Positions 7,983 to 15,581 of a DNA stretch of 64,000 bases are shown in pieces (within the stretch, counting starts at the first letter, position 1; every line of letters starts with the position of its first letter). The translations under genes and the position numbers were made by a program. The DNA is from Bacteroidaceae bacterium (lineage in GTDB: Bacteria; Bacteroidota; Bacteroidia; Bacteroidales; Bacteroidaceae). The stretch is taken from positions 124,001 through 188,000 of the forward strand of contig JAFWPH010000037.1 in NCBI GenBank assembly GCA_017509605.1, given 5' to 3'. The notes under the pieces are model-generated. The model worked only from the letters and a program-made list of their open reading frames with translations. It was not told the origin of the DNA and made no database searches.

Positions 7983-10313
7983 ATGAGAAAGATTCTGTTT
8001 TTAAGCTTGGCGTTTATCTTGTTGAATACCGGCTTGGTCAAAGCACAAGAGGATCAAGAGAAACCGTTGCTGACACTGGCATGTATTTCCGATATACATA
8101 CAGAACGGTCTCTCATCGACTGTGAGAACATCAACGACATCGCCCTGCGAGGGTCGTTCATCCAAACCCTGAGGCGTATCAAGGAGGAAGAGAACATCGA
8201 CGTGATGATGCTGGGCGGCGACTGCACAAGCGACGCCACTATACCCATCGGCAACTGGAAACAGGTGAGAAAACTCATCGCCAATGTCACCCGTAAGGCC
8301 TTCCCAACTACAGATTCACGTCCGGTGATTTACATCACAGGCAACCACGACTACGAGGTGGCCAACTGGGACGATATCCCTAAACCCTACAACGCCGGAG
8401 ACTACTACTCGTTCCCGATGAAGGACGATATCGGCGAGTTGGGCGAGAACGACGCCTTCTACGAGGATGCCGACAACGGAACGCTCGGCACCATGTCCCT
8501 CCTCGCTGCTTACCACTACGTCATCCACGGATTCGACTTCGTGATACTCAACTGTGGTAAGAACTTCTTCAAGAGCGCATGGGATTATGTCTATTCCGAG
8601 GAGTCAGTACAATGGGTGGCCGACAAACTGGCCGAGATCTATGCCGACAACCCCGACAAGACCGTCTTCTTCGCATTGCATGTCCCCTTCGCTGACTCCA
8701 ACAGCATCCGATCTCCCTCCAAGGGCATCGCGTCTTCACCTGGCGAGAAACTGCTGAAGCAGACACTGAGCAAATACCCCAACCTCATCATGCTCTACGG
8801 ACACGATCACGGCGAGGACAAGGCGTACACACGCACGAAAACCTCTCAACGTGTGACACGCTACAACACTGAGGGTAGGGTGATCGACACCTACGACGAA
8901 ACTCACGTGGACGGGGTGACTCCCGAAGGCGTGACTGGCGACGAAGAGGCACAGAACTGGGTGGGATACCTCAAAAACCAGTCCAACAGCTTGTACTTAG
9001 GATATAACTCCTATAACCTCGCTCCTGTGGAGACTCCTTTCAAACTGACTTTCAATACAACGGCGGAAAAGACCTTCGTTGCCACTTTTGATGCCACAAA
9101 CCCATCGGGAACAACCACAAGCTCCATTCATGTGGGTTCCAACGGATATTACTCGGGTGGCGACCCATCCCAACTCTTCCTCTACCAACTCGACGAGGGC
9201 GGTGACGGAACAAAAGCGCACCGAATCAGCGAGGTCCACGACGGGGGCGTCTATATGCTTGTGGGTAAGAACGGAAGCAACTACTACGCACTCTCCAACG
9301 AAACCTACAATTCCGGCACGTCACAACGCATGCAGCGCGTACAGGTGACACTCTCTGCCGATTTTGAGACACTCACTCTCACCGAGACTCACAACGACCT
9401 GCTCTGGATTTTCCTTCCTTTCACCGAGGAAGAACAACCCCAGGCCACATCCCACAAATGGTGTATGACGAGCTACACGACGGGTAAGTACATGGGATTC
9501 AACTCCTACAACCTTGCTACTGTGGACGAGGAGAATACCGTCTCTCTCGAACTGACCAACCCAACGACACACGCCTACGCCGTCAAAGTCGAGGGAAGCG
9601 GATCGGAGTCGAACGGCAACTATATGATTTCCAGCTCAAGCGGGCGTTTCTCTGCTAACGTCGATAACTACCCAACCTATTTCTACCAAGTGAGCGCTAT
9701 GGATGACAACCAGATTGTGGCTCTGAAAGTGGCTGAACCAACCGAGGGGGAACTCTACCTGGTAGTGGCTGAGAACGCAAAAGACCGCTCATTGCTCTAT
9801 GCCGTCACCAATGAGGAATATGAAACTTCGGGAAGCCACAGACTCATAGGACTGCAAGTGACCGACAACAACGGAACCATCACCATACCTGCCACGAATA
9901 GCAACGCGGTGTGGAAGATGACTGCCTACAAACAGAAGGAGGGCACACCGAGCTTCTTCTCAGCGTTCATGGGCTCGATGCGCTATTACTACAACACCAT
10001 CGACCCGGGAGACATGCCGGTCGAGACACCCAACATCGTCCAGGCGCTCATGGTCTATGTCTATGCCGACCGAGTGGAACTTCACATGAAGAACTACAAC
10101 AAGTTCGGCACCATCAACGGCATCACTGTCAACCAATACCTCACTCCCTACATCTCATACCGCAAGGTGGAGGTGCCAAACGACATCAAAACTGTCGAAG
10201 TGAAAGACGCCTTGATTCAAACCTACAACATCTACGACATGAGCGGACGACCCGTCAGCCATCCTTCAAAAGGATTGTACATCGTGAACGGACAGAAAAC
10301 AATGGTGAAATAA
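7983..10313 (+). CDS. Secreted calcineurin-like metallophosphoesterase with duplicated C-terminal module
   Basis: The 776-residue protein has a signal peptide at residues 1-21 (cleavage near VKAQ). Residues ~30-290 carry the full metallophosphoesterase set: SDIHT, LGGDCTSD, TGNHDYE, LHVPF and YGHDHGE, so a two-metal phosphoesterase is expected; the substrate cannot be told. The remaining ~480 residues contain two related stretches of about 150 residues, beginning LGYNSYNLAPVE and MGFNSYNLATVD, that I do not recognise. The end, YNIYDMSGRPVSHPSKG, resembles the tail of the preceding beta-galactosidase and suggests secretion to the surface. The gene is in the same direction as the beta-galactosidase with a 156-bp gap, so co-transcription is possible. 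The high share of Gly, Asn, Ser and Thr in the C-terminal half fits an extracellular beta-rich protein. Confidence 0.85.
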   Translation: MRKILFLSLAFILLNTGLVKAQEDQEKPLLTLACISDIHTERSLIDCENINDIALRGSFIQTLRRIKEEENIDVMMLGGDCTSDATIPIGNWKQVRKLIANVTRKAFPTTDSRPVIYITGNHDYEVANWDDIPKPYNAGDYYSFPMKDDIGELGENDAFYEDADNGTLGTMSLLAAYHYVIHGFDFVILNCGKNFFKSAWDYVYSEESVQWVADKLAEIYADNPDKTVFFALHVPFADSNSIRSPSKGIASSPGEKLLKQTLSKYPNLIMLYGHDHGEDKAYTRTKTSQRVTRYNTEGRVIDTYDETHVDGVTPEGVTGDEEAQNWVGYLKNQSNSLYLGYNSYNLAPVETPFKLTFNTTAEKTFVATFDATNPSGTTTSSIHVGSNGYYSGGDPSQLFLYQLDEGGDGTKAHRISEVHDGGVYMLVGKNGSNYYALSNETYNSGTSQRMQRVQVTLSADFETLTLTETHNDLLWIFLPFTEEEQPQATSHKWCMTSYTTGKYMGFNSYNLATVDEENTVSLELTNPTTHAYAVKVEGSGSESNGNYMISSSSGRFSANVDNYPTYFYQVSAMDDNQIVALKVAEPTEGELYLVVAENAKDRSLLYAVTNEEYETSGSHRLIGLQVTDNNGTITIPATNSNAVWKMTAYKQKEGTPSFFSAFMGSMRYYYNTIDPGDMPVETPNIVQALMVYVYADRVELHMKNYNKFGTINGITVNQYLTPYISYRKVEVPNDIKTVEVKDALIQTYNIYDMSGRPVSHPSKGLYIVNGQKTMVK

Positions 10314-10388
10314 AGGCTATAGCATCTTGGACTTTTCGCTATATCCTTCAATTATAGCGAGCTGCACAGCATGTTCCTTGATGAATAC

Positions 10389-10425
10389 AACAAAAAGATG
10401 CCTCAATAGGTGGCATCTTTTTGTT
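10389..10425 (+). terminator. Intrinsic terminator after the metallophosphoesterase gene
   Basis: Perfect 14-bp arms (10389-10402 and 10412-10425) enclose a 9-base loop; the downstream arm ends in a T5 run. The structure lies about 75 bases after the stop. Confidence 0.8.
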
Positions 10426-10443
10426 AACTTACCGAAAATAAAG

Positions 10444-10476
10444 AAACCACATGAGCATTCTCTGCTGATGTGGTTT
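10444..10476. terminator. Second, probably bidirectional terminator
   Basis: Nine-bp arms (10444-10452 and 10468-10476) are followed by T6 on the plus strand. It stands between the plus-strand metallophosphoesterase gene and the 3' end of the minus-strand tRNA operon and could serve both. Confidence 0.65.
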
Positions 10477-10506
10477 TTTGAAAAAAGTTTAACCCCTTAA
10501 ATGAAG

Positions 10507-10579
10507 AGCGGAAAACGAGACTCGAACTCGCGACCCCAACCTTGGCAAGGTTGTGCTCTACCAACTGAGCTATTTCCGC
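10507..10579 (-). tRNA. tRNA-Gly(GCC), copy a
   Basis: A 73-nt cloverleaf: acceptor GCGGAAA pairs with TTTCCGC, D arm AGCTCAGTTGGTAGAGC, anticodon loop TTGCCAA (anticodon GCC), T arm with GTTCGAGTC. No CCA is encoded. Its body is identical to the two other glycine copies. Confidence 0.95.
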
Positions 10580-10610
10580 AACCTAAATTCTATTCTTACT
10601 GCTATTCTCG

Positions 10611-10683
10611 AGCGGAAAACGAGACTCGAACTCGCGACCCCAACCTTGGCAAGGTTGTGCTCTACCAACTGAGCTATTTCCGC
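10611..10683 (-). tRNA. tRNA-Gly(GCC), copy b
   Basis: The 73-nt sequence is identical to copies a and c, with anticodon GCC and no encoded CCA. It is 31 bases upstream of copy a in the transcript. Confidence 0.95.
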
Positions 10684-10741
10684 AGTATGACTGATGCTCA
10701 TTCGTGAAAGGAAACAACTTCCAAACATTCACCAGTCTTTG

Positions 10742-10822
10742 TGCCCAGAACAGGACTCGAACCTGCACGCCTCTCGACATACGCACCTGAAACGTACGCG
10801 TCTACCATTCCGCCACCTGGGC
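10742..10822 (-). tRNA. tRNA-Leu(CAG)
   Basis: An 81-nt class II tRNA: acceptor GCCCAGG, D loop AATGGTAGAC, anticodon stem TACGT/GCGTA with loop TTCAGGT (anticodon CAG), a short variable arm and T loop GTTCGAGTC. The discriminator is A and CCA is not encoded. Confidence 0.93.
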
Positions 10823-10871
10823 ATTTTCGTCACTTCAAACCTGTTTTTCTGGCTAACGTGACCTCTTGAAG

Positions 10872-10944
10872 AGCGGAAAACGAGACTCGAACTCGCGACC
10901 CCAACCTTGGCAAGGTTGTGCTCTACCAACTGAGCTATTTCCGC
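10872..10944 (-). tRNA. tRNA-Gly(GCC), copy c (first in the transcript)
   Basis: The 73-nt sequence is identical to copies a and b. It lies directly behind the promoter at 10976-11007, so the transcript order is Gly, Leu, Gly, Gly. Confidence 0.95.
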
Positions 10945-10975
10945 AACTTTACAGCGCTTTCTCTCAAACGCGAGT

Positions 10976-11007
10976 GCAAAGTTACACCTTTTATTTTTTC
11001 TGACAAA
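10976..11007 (-). promoter_or_regulatory. Promoter of the tRNA cluster
   Basis: On the complement strand TTTG (11007-11004), a 19-base spacer and TAACTTTGC (10984-10976) match the Bacteroidota vegetative consensus almost perfectly. The first tRNA begins about 30 bases downstream. Confidence 0.8.
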
Positions 11008-11025
11008 GTATTTTCGGGAAAAAAT

Positions 11026-11799
11026 TCAAAAAACTTTGGAGTCCTCTATGAATCTTTCAGCAAGGGCAATGGAGTCGAGCTTGCCGACATCAAGGAGTTG
11101 CAGAGTGGAACTGTATTCTGCGTAGATGGGTACTCGGTCGCAGACGGAGAGGTAGAAGTCGATAATGGAGAACTTGCCCTTCCATGGCTCCATCAAGGGC
11201 AGGAGAGACGGGCTAAACACATGAATGCCTGAGAAGGCGTAACGTTTGCATTCCGTGGGGTTCAGGTCGGGGTAGGGCGACTTCACCTCACCTGTGGTGG
11301 TGTTGGTCCAGCCCACGAGCATGTTGTCGTGGTTGAACAAGAGGTAACGGGAGGAGGTGCGTCCGTTGACCATCAGGGTGGCAGATGCTGGCTGCTGAAT
11401 GCCCTTGTATTCCACCATGCGCTGTGTGGCCCTTGCCAAGAACTCACCAAGAGGAAGGTTGCTCAGGATATCGACGTTGTGGATGAGGAAGGGGGCGTCG
11501 TCGTGGGTGAACAGCGGCGCGGCTTTCTTCACTCCGCCACCTGTCTCGAGCAGCATGTCGGTCTCGTCGCTGATGCGGATATCAATCCCGAAGTTGTCGT
11601 TTTCGTGCAAGTAGTCTTTGATCATCTGTGCGAAATGATGGACATTGACCACCAACTCGCTGAATCCCTCGTCGCGTAGTTTCTCAATGAGTATTTGGAG
11701 CAGCGGACGACCACAAATCGGCACCAGCGCCTTGGGGCGGTTGTCGGTCAAAGGACGAAGACGAGTGCCCAGACCTGCTGCGAATATCAGTGCTTTCAT
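11026..11799 (-). CDS. NDP-sugar nucleotidyltransferase, MurU-like
   Basis: The 257-residue cytoplasmic protein transfers a nucleotide from NTP to a sugar 1-phosphate. The N-terminus has the signature AGLGTRLRPLTDNRPKALVP, which binds the nucleotide phosphates; the metal-binding Asp is probably the one in IHNVDILSN near residue 104. The length is that of short sugar nucleotidyltransferases without a C-terminal left-handed helix, as in MurU (N-acetylmuramate 1-phosphate uridylyltransferase) and related mannose-1-phosphate guanylyltransferases. The gene directly upstream in the transcript encodes an AmgK-like sugar kinase, and in Pseudomonas AmgK and MurU act in sequence in peptidoglycan sugar recycling; this pairing is why MurU is the favoured reading. 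Specificity for MurNAc, GlcNAc or mannose is not proven. The gap to the upstream gene is 135 bases, with a palindrome in it. Confidence 0.8.
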   Translation of the reverse strand: MKALIFAAGLGTRLRPLTDNRPKALVPICGRPLLQILIEKLRDEGFSELVVNVHHFAQMIKDYLHENDNFGIDIRISDETDMLLETGGGVKKAAPLFTHDDAPFLIHNVDILSNLPLGEFLARATQRMVEYKGIQQPASATLMVNGRTSSRYLLFNHDNMLVGWTNTTTGEVKSPYPDLNPTECKRYAFSGIHVFSPSLLPLMEPWKGKFSIIDFYLSVCDRVPIYAEYSSTLQLLDVGKLDSIALAERFIEDSKVF

Positions 11800-11882
11800 T
11801 GGCTGAAGCGTTACTTTTGTAATGATGTTTAATTTGTTGAATTATAGAATGTAGCTATCTGTGATTTTTTTCTCACCGTTTA

Positions 11883-11896
11883 ATCGTTTAAACGAT
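11883..11896. promoter_or_regulatory. 14-bp perfect palindrome
   Basis: ATCGTTTAAACGAT reads the same on both strands and lies in the 135-bp gap between the kinase-RapZ gene and the nucleotidyltransferase gene. It may be an operator or nothing; it is too short for a terminator. Confidence 0.3.
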
Positions 11897-11934
11897 ATTC
11901 CGACATAATAACACTGCGACACTTCGGCTTTTCG

Positions 11935-13488
11935 TCATTGGGTTTCGGCTGCTTTCAGCACTTGGGAGATATGCTGTTCGCGGTGGTTGATTCTCACCTT
12001 GATGCCGTATTTCCGATGGAGATGTTCGGCGAGGTGTTGTGCGGAATAGACGCTACGGTGCTGGCCTCCAGTGCAGCCGAAAGAGAACATCAAGTGGGTG
12101 AATCCGCGCTCGATGAATCGCTCCACATGGAAGTCGGCCAGACGATAGACGCTCTTCAGAAAATCGAGCAGTTCGCCGTCTTGTTCCAGAAAGTCGATGA
12201 CGGGTTGGTCGAGTCCCGTCAACTGCTTGTACTCCTGGTAACGACCTGGGTTGTGGGTGCTGCGGCAGTCGAACACATATCCGCCTCCATTGCCCGACGG
12301 GTCCTCGGGGAGTCCTCGCTTGAAGGAGAAACTCGTCACATCGACCACCAAAGGCTGGCGGTCGGCCTTGGTGTAGTTGGTGTCTTGTTTCAGCAGCGAG
12401 GCCACATGGGAGCCGAGGGGCTGTCGGTGCATCTCGCTGTCGATGGCTGCCGTGCGCTCACATTCCCGCATCAGTCGGTCCACTTCCTTGGCGTCACGAA
12501 TCGACTGGATGACGGCTTTCAGACAGGGGTAGTTGTCGCACCATCCCTCTGCGGTCAGTTGTCCGAGAGTGGAAAGGGCTGCCGGGATGTTGCGGACGAA
12601 ATAGACCTTCTTCTCCCAAAGGCCACGGTAGCCGTAGGCACCCAGAACTTGCAGCATGCGGAAAAGCACGAACTCCATCAGCGTGGCAGTGAAGGTGTTG
12701 TCGTCAATGGTGGCGTAAGGCCTCAACGCTTCCTTGTAGGTGGCGATGAGCCGTTGGCGCAGGGCGTCGGAATAGCGTCCGGAGGCTTGCCATAGAAAAG
12801 ATGCCACATCGTAGTAGATGGGGCCCAGTCGTCCTCCCTGGAAATCGATGAAGTAGGGCACCTCACCATCCTTCAACATCACGTTGCGCGCCTGGAAGTC
12901 GCGGTAGAGGAAGGCTTGGGGCTGCGAGTTAGCCAGAGAAGTGGCGAGACGGTCGAAGTCGGCCTGCAGACGCTGTTCGTTGAACTCCACCCCGGCGAGT
13001 TTCAGGAACATGTATTTGAAGTAGTTGAGGTCGAACATACAGTTTTGCTCGTCCATTCGCTGTGAGGGGAACAGCACGCTGGTGTCGAGCCCTTTGACGC
13101 CCTCGAACTGGAGGCGTGGCAGTTGGCGAATGGTGGCGTGGAGCAGTTGCTCCTCTTCCTCGTTGTAGTCGCCGCCGTGCTCACGTCCGTGACGTATGGC
13201 GTCAAACAGCGACAGAGAGCCCAGATCCTCCTGAATATAGACGAGGTGGGGCTCATCCACTGCCAGCACCCGTGGTGTGGGCAACTGGTGTGACTCAAAG
13301 CAACGGGCAATCTCCACGAAAGCGCGGTTCTCTTCCTCGTTGGTACCTTCCACACCAATCAGTGTCTGGCCGTCGGGCGCGGTGAGTCGGTAGTAGCGCC
13401 GGTTGCTGCCGGCGGCACCAAGTGGCTCTATGGCTGGCTCTTGGGAAAAGGTGCGCTTGTATAGTTCGATGAGGGGTGAATGCATCAT
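11935..13488 (-). CDS. AmgK-like sugar kinase fused to RapZ C-terminal domain
   Basis: The 517-residue protein joins two domains. Residues ~1-330 are an aminoglycoside-phosphotransferase-fold kinase: the catalytic loop is LYRDFQARNVML (Asp and Asn of the Brenner-type HxDxxxxN, with Tyr in place of His) and the metal site is FIDFQGG. AmgK enzymes of this fold phosphorylate the anomeric position of MurNAc and GlcNAc. Residues ~380-517 match the C-terminal domain of RapZ: VDVTSFSFKRGLP, VFDCRSTHNPGRY, TGLD, and FGCTGGQHRSVYSAQ. In E. coli that domain binds glucosamine 6-phosphate and RNA; the RapZ N-terminal P-loop ATPase domain is absent here. A fused sugar kinase and amino-sugar-binding domain next to a MurU-like gene suggests regulated amino-sugar recycling, which is inference. 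Start at 13488; an in-frame Met follows immediately. Confidence 0.85.
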   Translation of the reverse strand: MMHSPLIELYKRTFSQEPAIEPLGAAGSNRRYYRLTAPDGQTLIGVEGTNEEENRAFVEIARCFESHQLPTPRVLAVDEPHLVYIQEDLGSLSLFDAIRHGREHGGDYNEEEEQLLHATIRQLPRLQFEGVKGLDTSVLFPSQRMDEQNCMFDLNYFKYMFLKLAGVEFNEQRLQADFDRLATSLANSQPQAFLYRDFQARNVMLKDGEVPYFIDFQGGRLGPIYYDVASFLWQASGRYSDALRQRLIATYKEALRPYATIDDNTFTATLMEFVLFRMLQVLGAYGYRGLWEKKVYFVRNIPAALSTLGQLTAEGWCDNYPCLKAVIQSIRDAKEVDRLMRECERTAAIDSEMHRQPLGSHVASLLKQDTNYTKADRQPLVVDVTSFSFKRGLPEDPSGNGGGYVFDCRSTHNPGRYQEYKQLTGLDQPVIDFLEQDGELLDFLKSVYRLADFHVERFIERGFTHLMFSFGCTGGQHRSVYSAQHLAEHLHRKYGIKVRINHREQHISQVLKAAETQ

Positions 13489-13557
13489 GATGGGTTTAGG
13501 GTCTTCTGTATATTATCTTCTGGAAATATAGCAGGATTTCTTTAGTAGATGGCCACT

Positions 13558-14757
13558 TTATTCTTTTTGGCGCCAGATGCCGGTGATTTTCGACTTGACG
13601 GCCACAACATTGATGATAGACACTATGACAAGCAGAGCGACACCAACGATGAGCGCCATGGTCATCGATGGGCGCTCCATGCCCGGGAAGAACGACTCAA
13701 GCATGTTGAGATATACTTGCCGTACAACCAGAAGAAGTACCCATGCCAAGGCGAATACCAGGACGTTGAGGCCAACGGTGAGCAGTTGGTAGGGCAGGGA
13801 CACCTTGCCGGGCGAGTAGCCCAATAGCAGCAGGTTCTGAAGTTTGGTGGTGTTCTTCTGAACGAGCAGATAGACGCTGAGCATGAGGATGTAGAACGAG
13901 AGAATGCTGATGAGCAGCCCGACAGACATGACGATGCCGATGATGACCTTCAGCACGTAGTTGGTCTTGCTGGCTTGGAGTTTGTCGGTATCGGTCTCGT
14001 AGCTGTGGTCCTGGATGTAAGCTGTGATGGCCTCGTCGGCAGGGTTATCGACCTCCATGATGATGCGCTGGGCGTCCTTCTGCCCTCCTCCAGCGTAGTA
14101 CTCGTTGGCCCAGAGCATGAAGTCCTGTGGCACGAGGATGGTGTTGAGGCGTGAACTGAAGCCGGCGATGCGTCCGTCGAAACGGTCCACATGTCCGTTG
14201 CCAGCTATCTGTATTCTCAGTTGTATGGCTCCGAGTATACCTGCCGACAGTTTGGGCAAGCTACGGCTCTGGGCGAATCCGAAGTTGTAGAGGTCAAGGT
14301 AGTTCTTGGGCAGGACGATGGGGATGGTGGTGGAACCTTCACGGTATCCCCATTGCTCCGACTTCACATCGACAAACTCGTCGGGTACGGACTCGAAGAA
14401 CATCTCGGTGGAGAACTTGGAGAAGCCCTCAATGTCGAAACTGGCGTGGACACTGTAGTTGGAGGGGGTGAACACGCCCAAGTGCTTGACGAAGTCCTGG
14501 CGTTTGATGTCGCTGATCTCGTCCTCGGTGAAGGCTCCCGACTTGCCGATGATGCTGCCGAGTGTTCCCACCTTCTTGTTGAGGATCATGTAGTCCGACT
14601 TCATGAGGCTGTCCTCGCTGTCGTAGACGTTCTGTATGTCGTTGTAGAACTGCACGCCCAGCAAGATGATGAGCATGCCTGCGAGGTTGGCGAAGAAGAA
14701 CCCCGCGAACTGCGGTATGCTGATGTGCTGCCGCAGTAGTTTCCATACCAGTTTCAT
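13558..14757 (-). CDS. FtsX-like ABC transporter permease
   Basis: The 399-residue membrane protein has one N-terminal helix (about residues 18-38), a large extracytoplasmic domain of roughly 220 residues and three C-terminal helices (around residues 265-295, 315-345 and 365-385). This is the MacB/FtsX topology of permeases that do not carry substrates through a channel but act mechanically on periplasmic partners. It overlaps the ATPase gene upstream by four bases (ATGA), so the two are translationally coupled and form one transporter, probably as a homodimer of permease. Substrate is unknown; no accessory periplasmic protein is adjacent. Confidence 0.8.
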   Translation of the reverse strand: MKLVWKLLRQHISIPQFAGFFFANLAGMLIILLGVQFYNDIQNVYDSEDSLMKSDYMILNKKVGTLGSIIGKSGAFTEDEISDIKRQDFVKHLGVFTPSNYSVHASFDIEGFSKFSTEMFFESVPDEFVDVKSEQWGYREGSTTIPIVLPKNYLDLYNFGFAQSRSLPKLSAGILGAIQLRIQIAGNGHVDRFDGRIAGFSSRLNTILVPQDFMLWANEYYAGGGQKDAQRIIMEVDNPADEAITAYIQDHSYETDTDKLQASKTNYVLKVIIGIVMSVGLLISILSFYILMLSVYLLVQKNTTKLQNLLLLGYSPGKVSLPYQLLTVGLNVLVFALAWVLLLVVRQVYLNMLESFFPGMERPSMTMALIVGVALLVIVSIINVVAVKSKITGIWRQKE

Positions 14758-15398
14758 AGCTTGAAGATCTGATTATAGTCCAATTCCATGTGCTTTCCAA
14801 TGCTGGTGGTGACCACTCCAGCTCCTTGTCGCTGTGCCTCTTCCGTCAGAAGGTTGCCCATGATGAGGGCGTTGGCGTCGTCCAGGTGACTGATGGGCTC
14901 ATCGACGAAAATGAAGTCGAAAGGTTGGCAGAGTGTGCGTATGAGCGCCACTCGCTGCTGCTGACCGAACGACATCAGTTCGACTTTAGTGTCGGCCTTG
15001 TCGCTGATGCCGAGACGGTCGAACCACTGCAAGATGGTTTTCTTCTTCTGGTAGCCTGTCAACTTGTTCTTGATCAACACGTTCTCCATGGCCGTGAGCT
15101 CGGGGAAGAGCCGAAGGTCCTGCCAGAGGAGTGCGATGTGTTTGCGGCGTATCTTGGTCCAGTCTTTTCGCCGCAACTCGGCGATATTCTTGTCGTCGAA
15201 AAGTATCTCGCCCCTGTAGTCGTTCCGGTAGCCGAAGACGTAGCTGCAGAGTGATGACTTGCCTGTGCCAGAGTTGGCCTCTATCAGGTAGAGTTTGCCT
15301 TTCTCAAGCGTGACGTCTTTTCGCCAGATGTCGCTGACGATGTCGCCGCGGTTGAGGAAGACGTTGGGCATAGTCGATTTCAGTCGGATGGTTTTCAT
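14754..15398 (-). CDS. ABC transporter ATP-binding protein, LolD/FtsE-like
   Basis: The 214-residue ATPase has Walker A ANSGTGKSS, Q-loop LLWQDLRLFPELT, a signature MSFGQQQRVA that departs from the usual LSGGQ, Walker B FIFVDEP and a D-loop SHLDD. The switch region ends in TTSIGKH, with His absent from its normal place directly after the beta-strand (VVTTSIGKH). It powers the FtsX-like permease encoded by the next gene, which starts within its stop codon. The neighbours upstream in the direction of transcription are a 35-bp tandem repeat and a DUF4836 gene. Confidence 0.82.
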   Translation of the reverse strand: MKTIRLKSTMPNVFLNRGDIVSDIWRKDVTLEKGKLYLIEANSGTGKSSLCSYVFGYRNDYRGEILFDDKNIAELRRKDWTKIRRKHIALLWQDLRLFPELTAMENVLIKNKLTGYQKKKTILQWFDRLGISDKADTKVELMSFGQQQRVALIRTLCQPFDFIFVDEPISHLDDANALIMGNLLTEEAQRQGAGVVTTSIGKHMELDYNQIFKL

Positions 15399-15425
15399 TT
15401 CTTTAAATGAGAGTTATTTTGGAAG

Positions 15426-15552
15426 TTAATTCGCTACGCACATGGGAGTCGAAAATGGGCACTAATTCGCTCGCTCATGTGAGTCGAAAAGGGATTTAAT
15501 TCGCTGCGCTCATAGGAGTCGAAAATGGAGTTAATTCGCTGCGCTTATGGGT
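15426..15552. repeat. 35-bp tandem repeat, about 3.6 copies
   Basis: Units start at 15426, 15461, 15496 and 15531 with an exact 35-base period; the last is partial. The core is TTAATTCGCTGCGCTCAT followed by GGAGTCGAAAATGG. Read on the minus strand, units contain ATG-AGC-GCA-GCG-AAT-TAA, a five-codon mini-ORF. The array fills the gap between the DUF4836 gene and the ABC ATPase gene. Confidence 0.9.
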
Positions 15553-15581
15553 CTTAAGTGGACGTAACGATTGGGGAAGGT

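Noticed and set aside
11938..12795. 285-residue plus-strand open frame opposite the kinase-RapZ gene
   Set aside because: The minus-strand reading has clear domain motifs; the plus-strand one has none and is a mirror of it.
15426..15552. CRISPR array
   Set aside because: Units are contiguous with a 35-base period and no unique spacers, and no cas gene is present.
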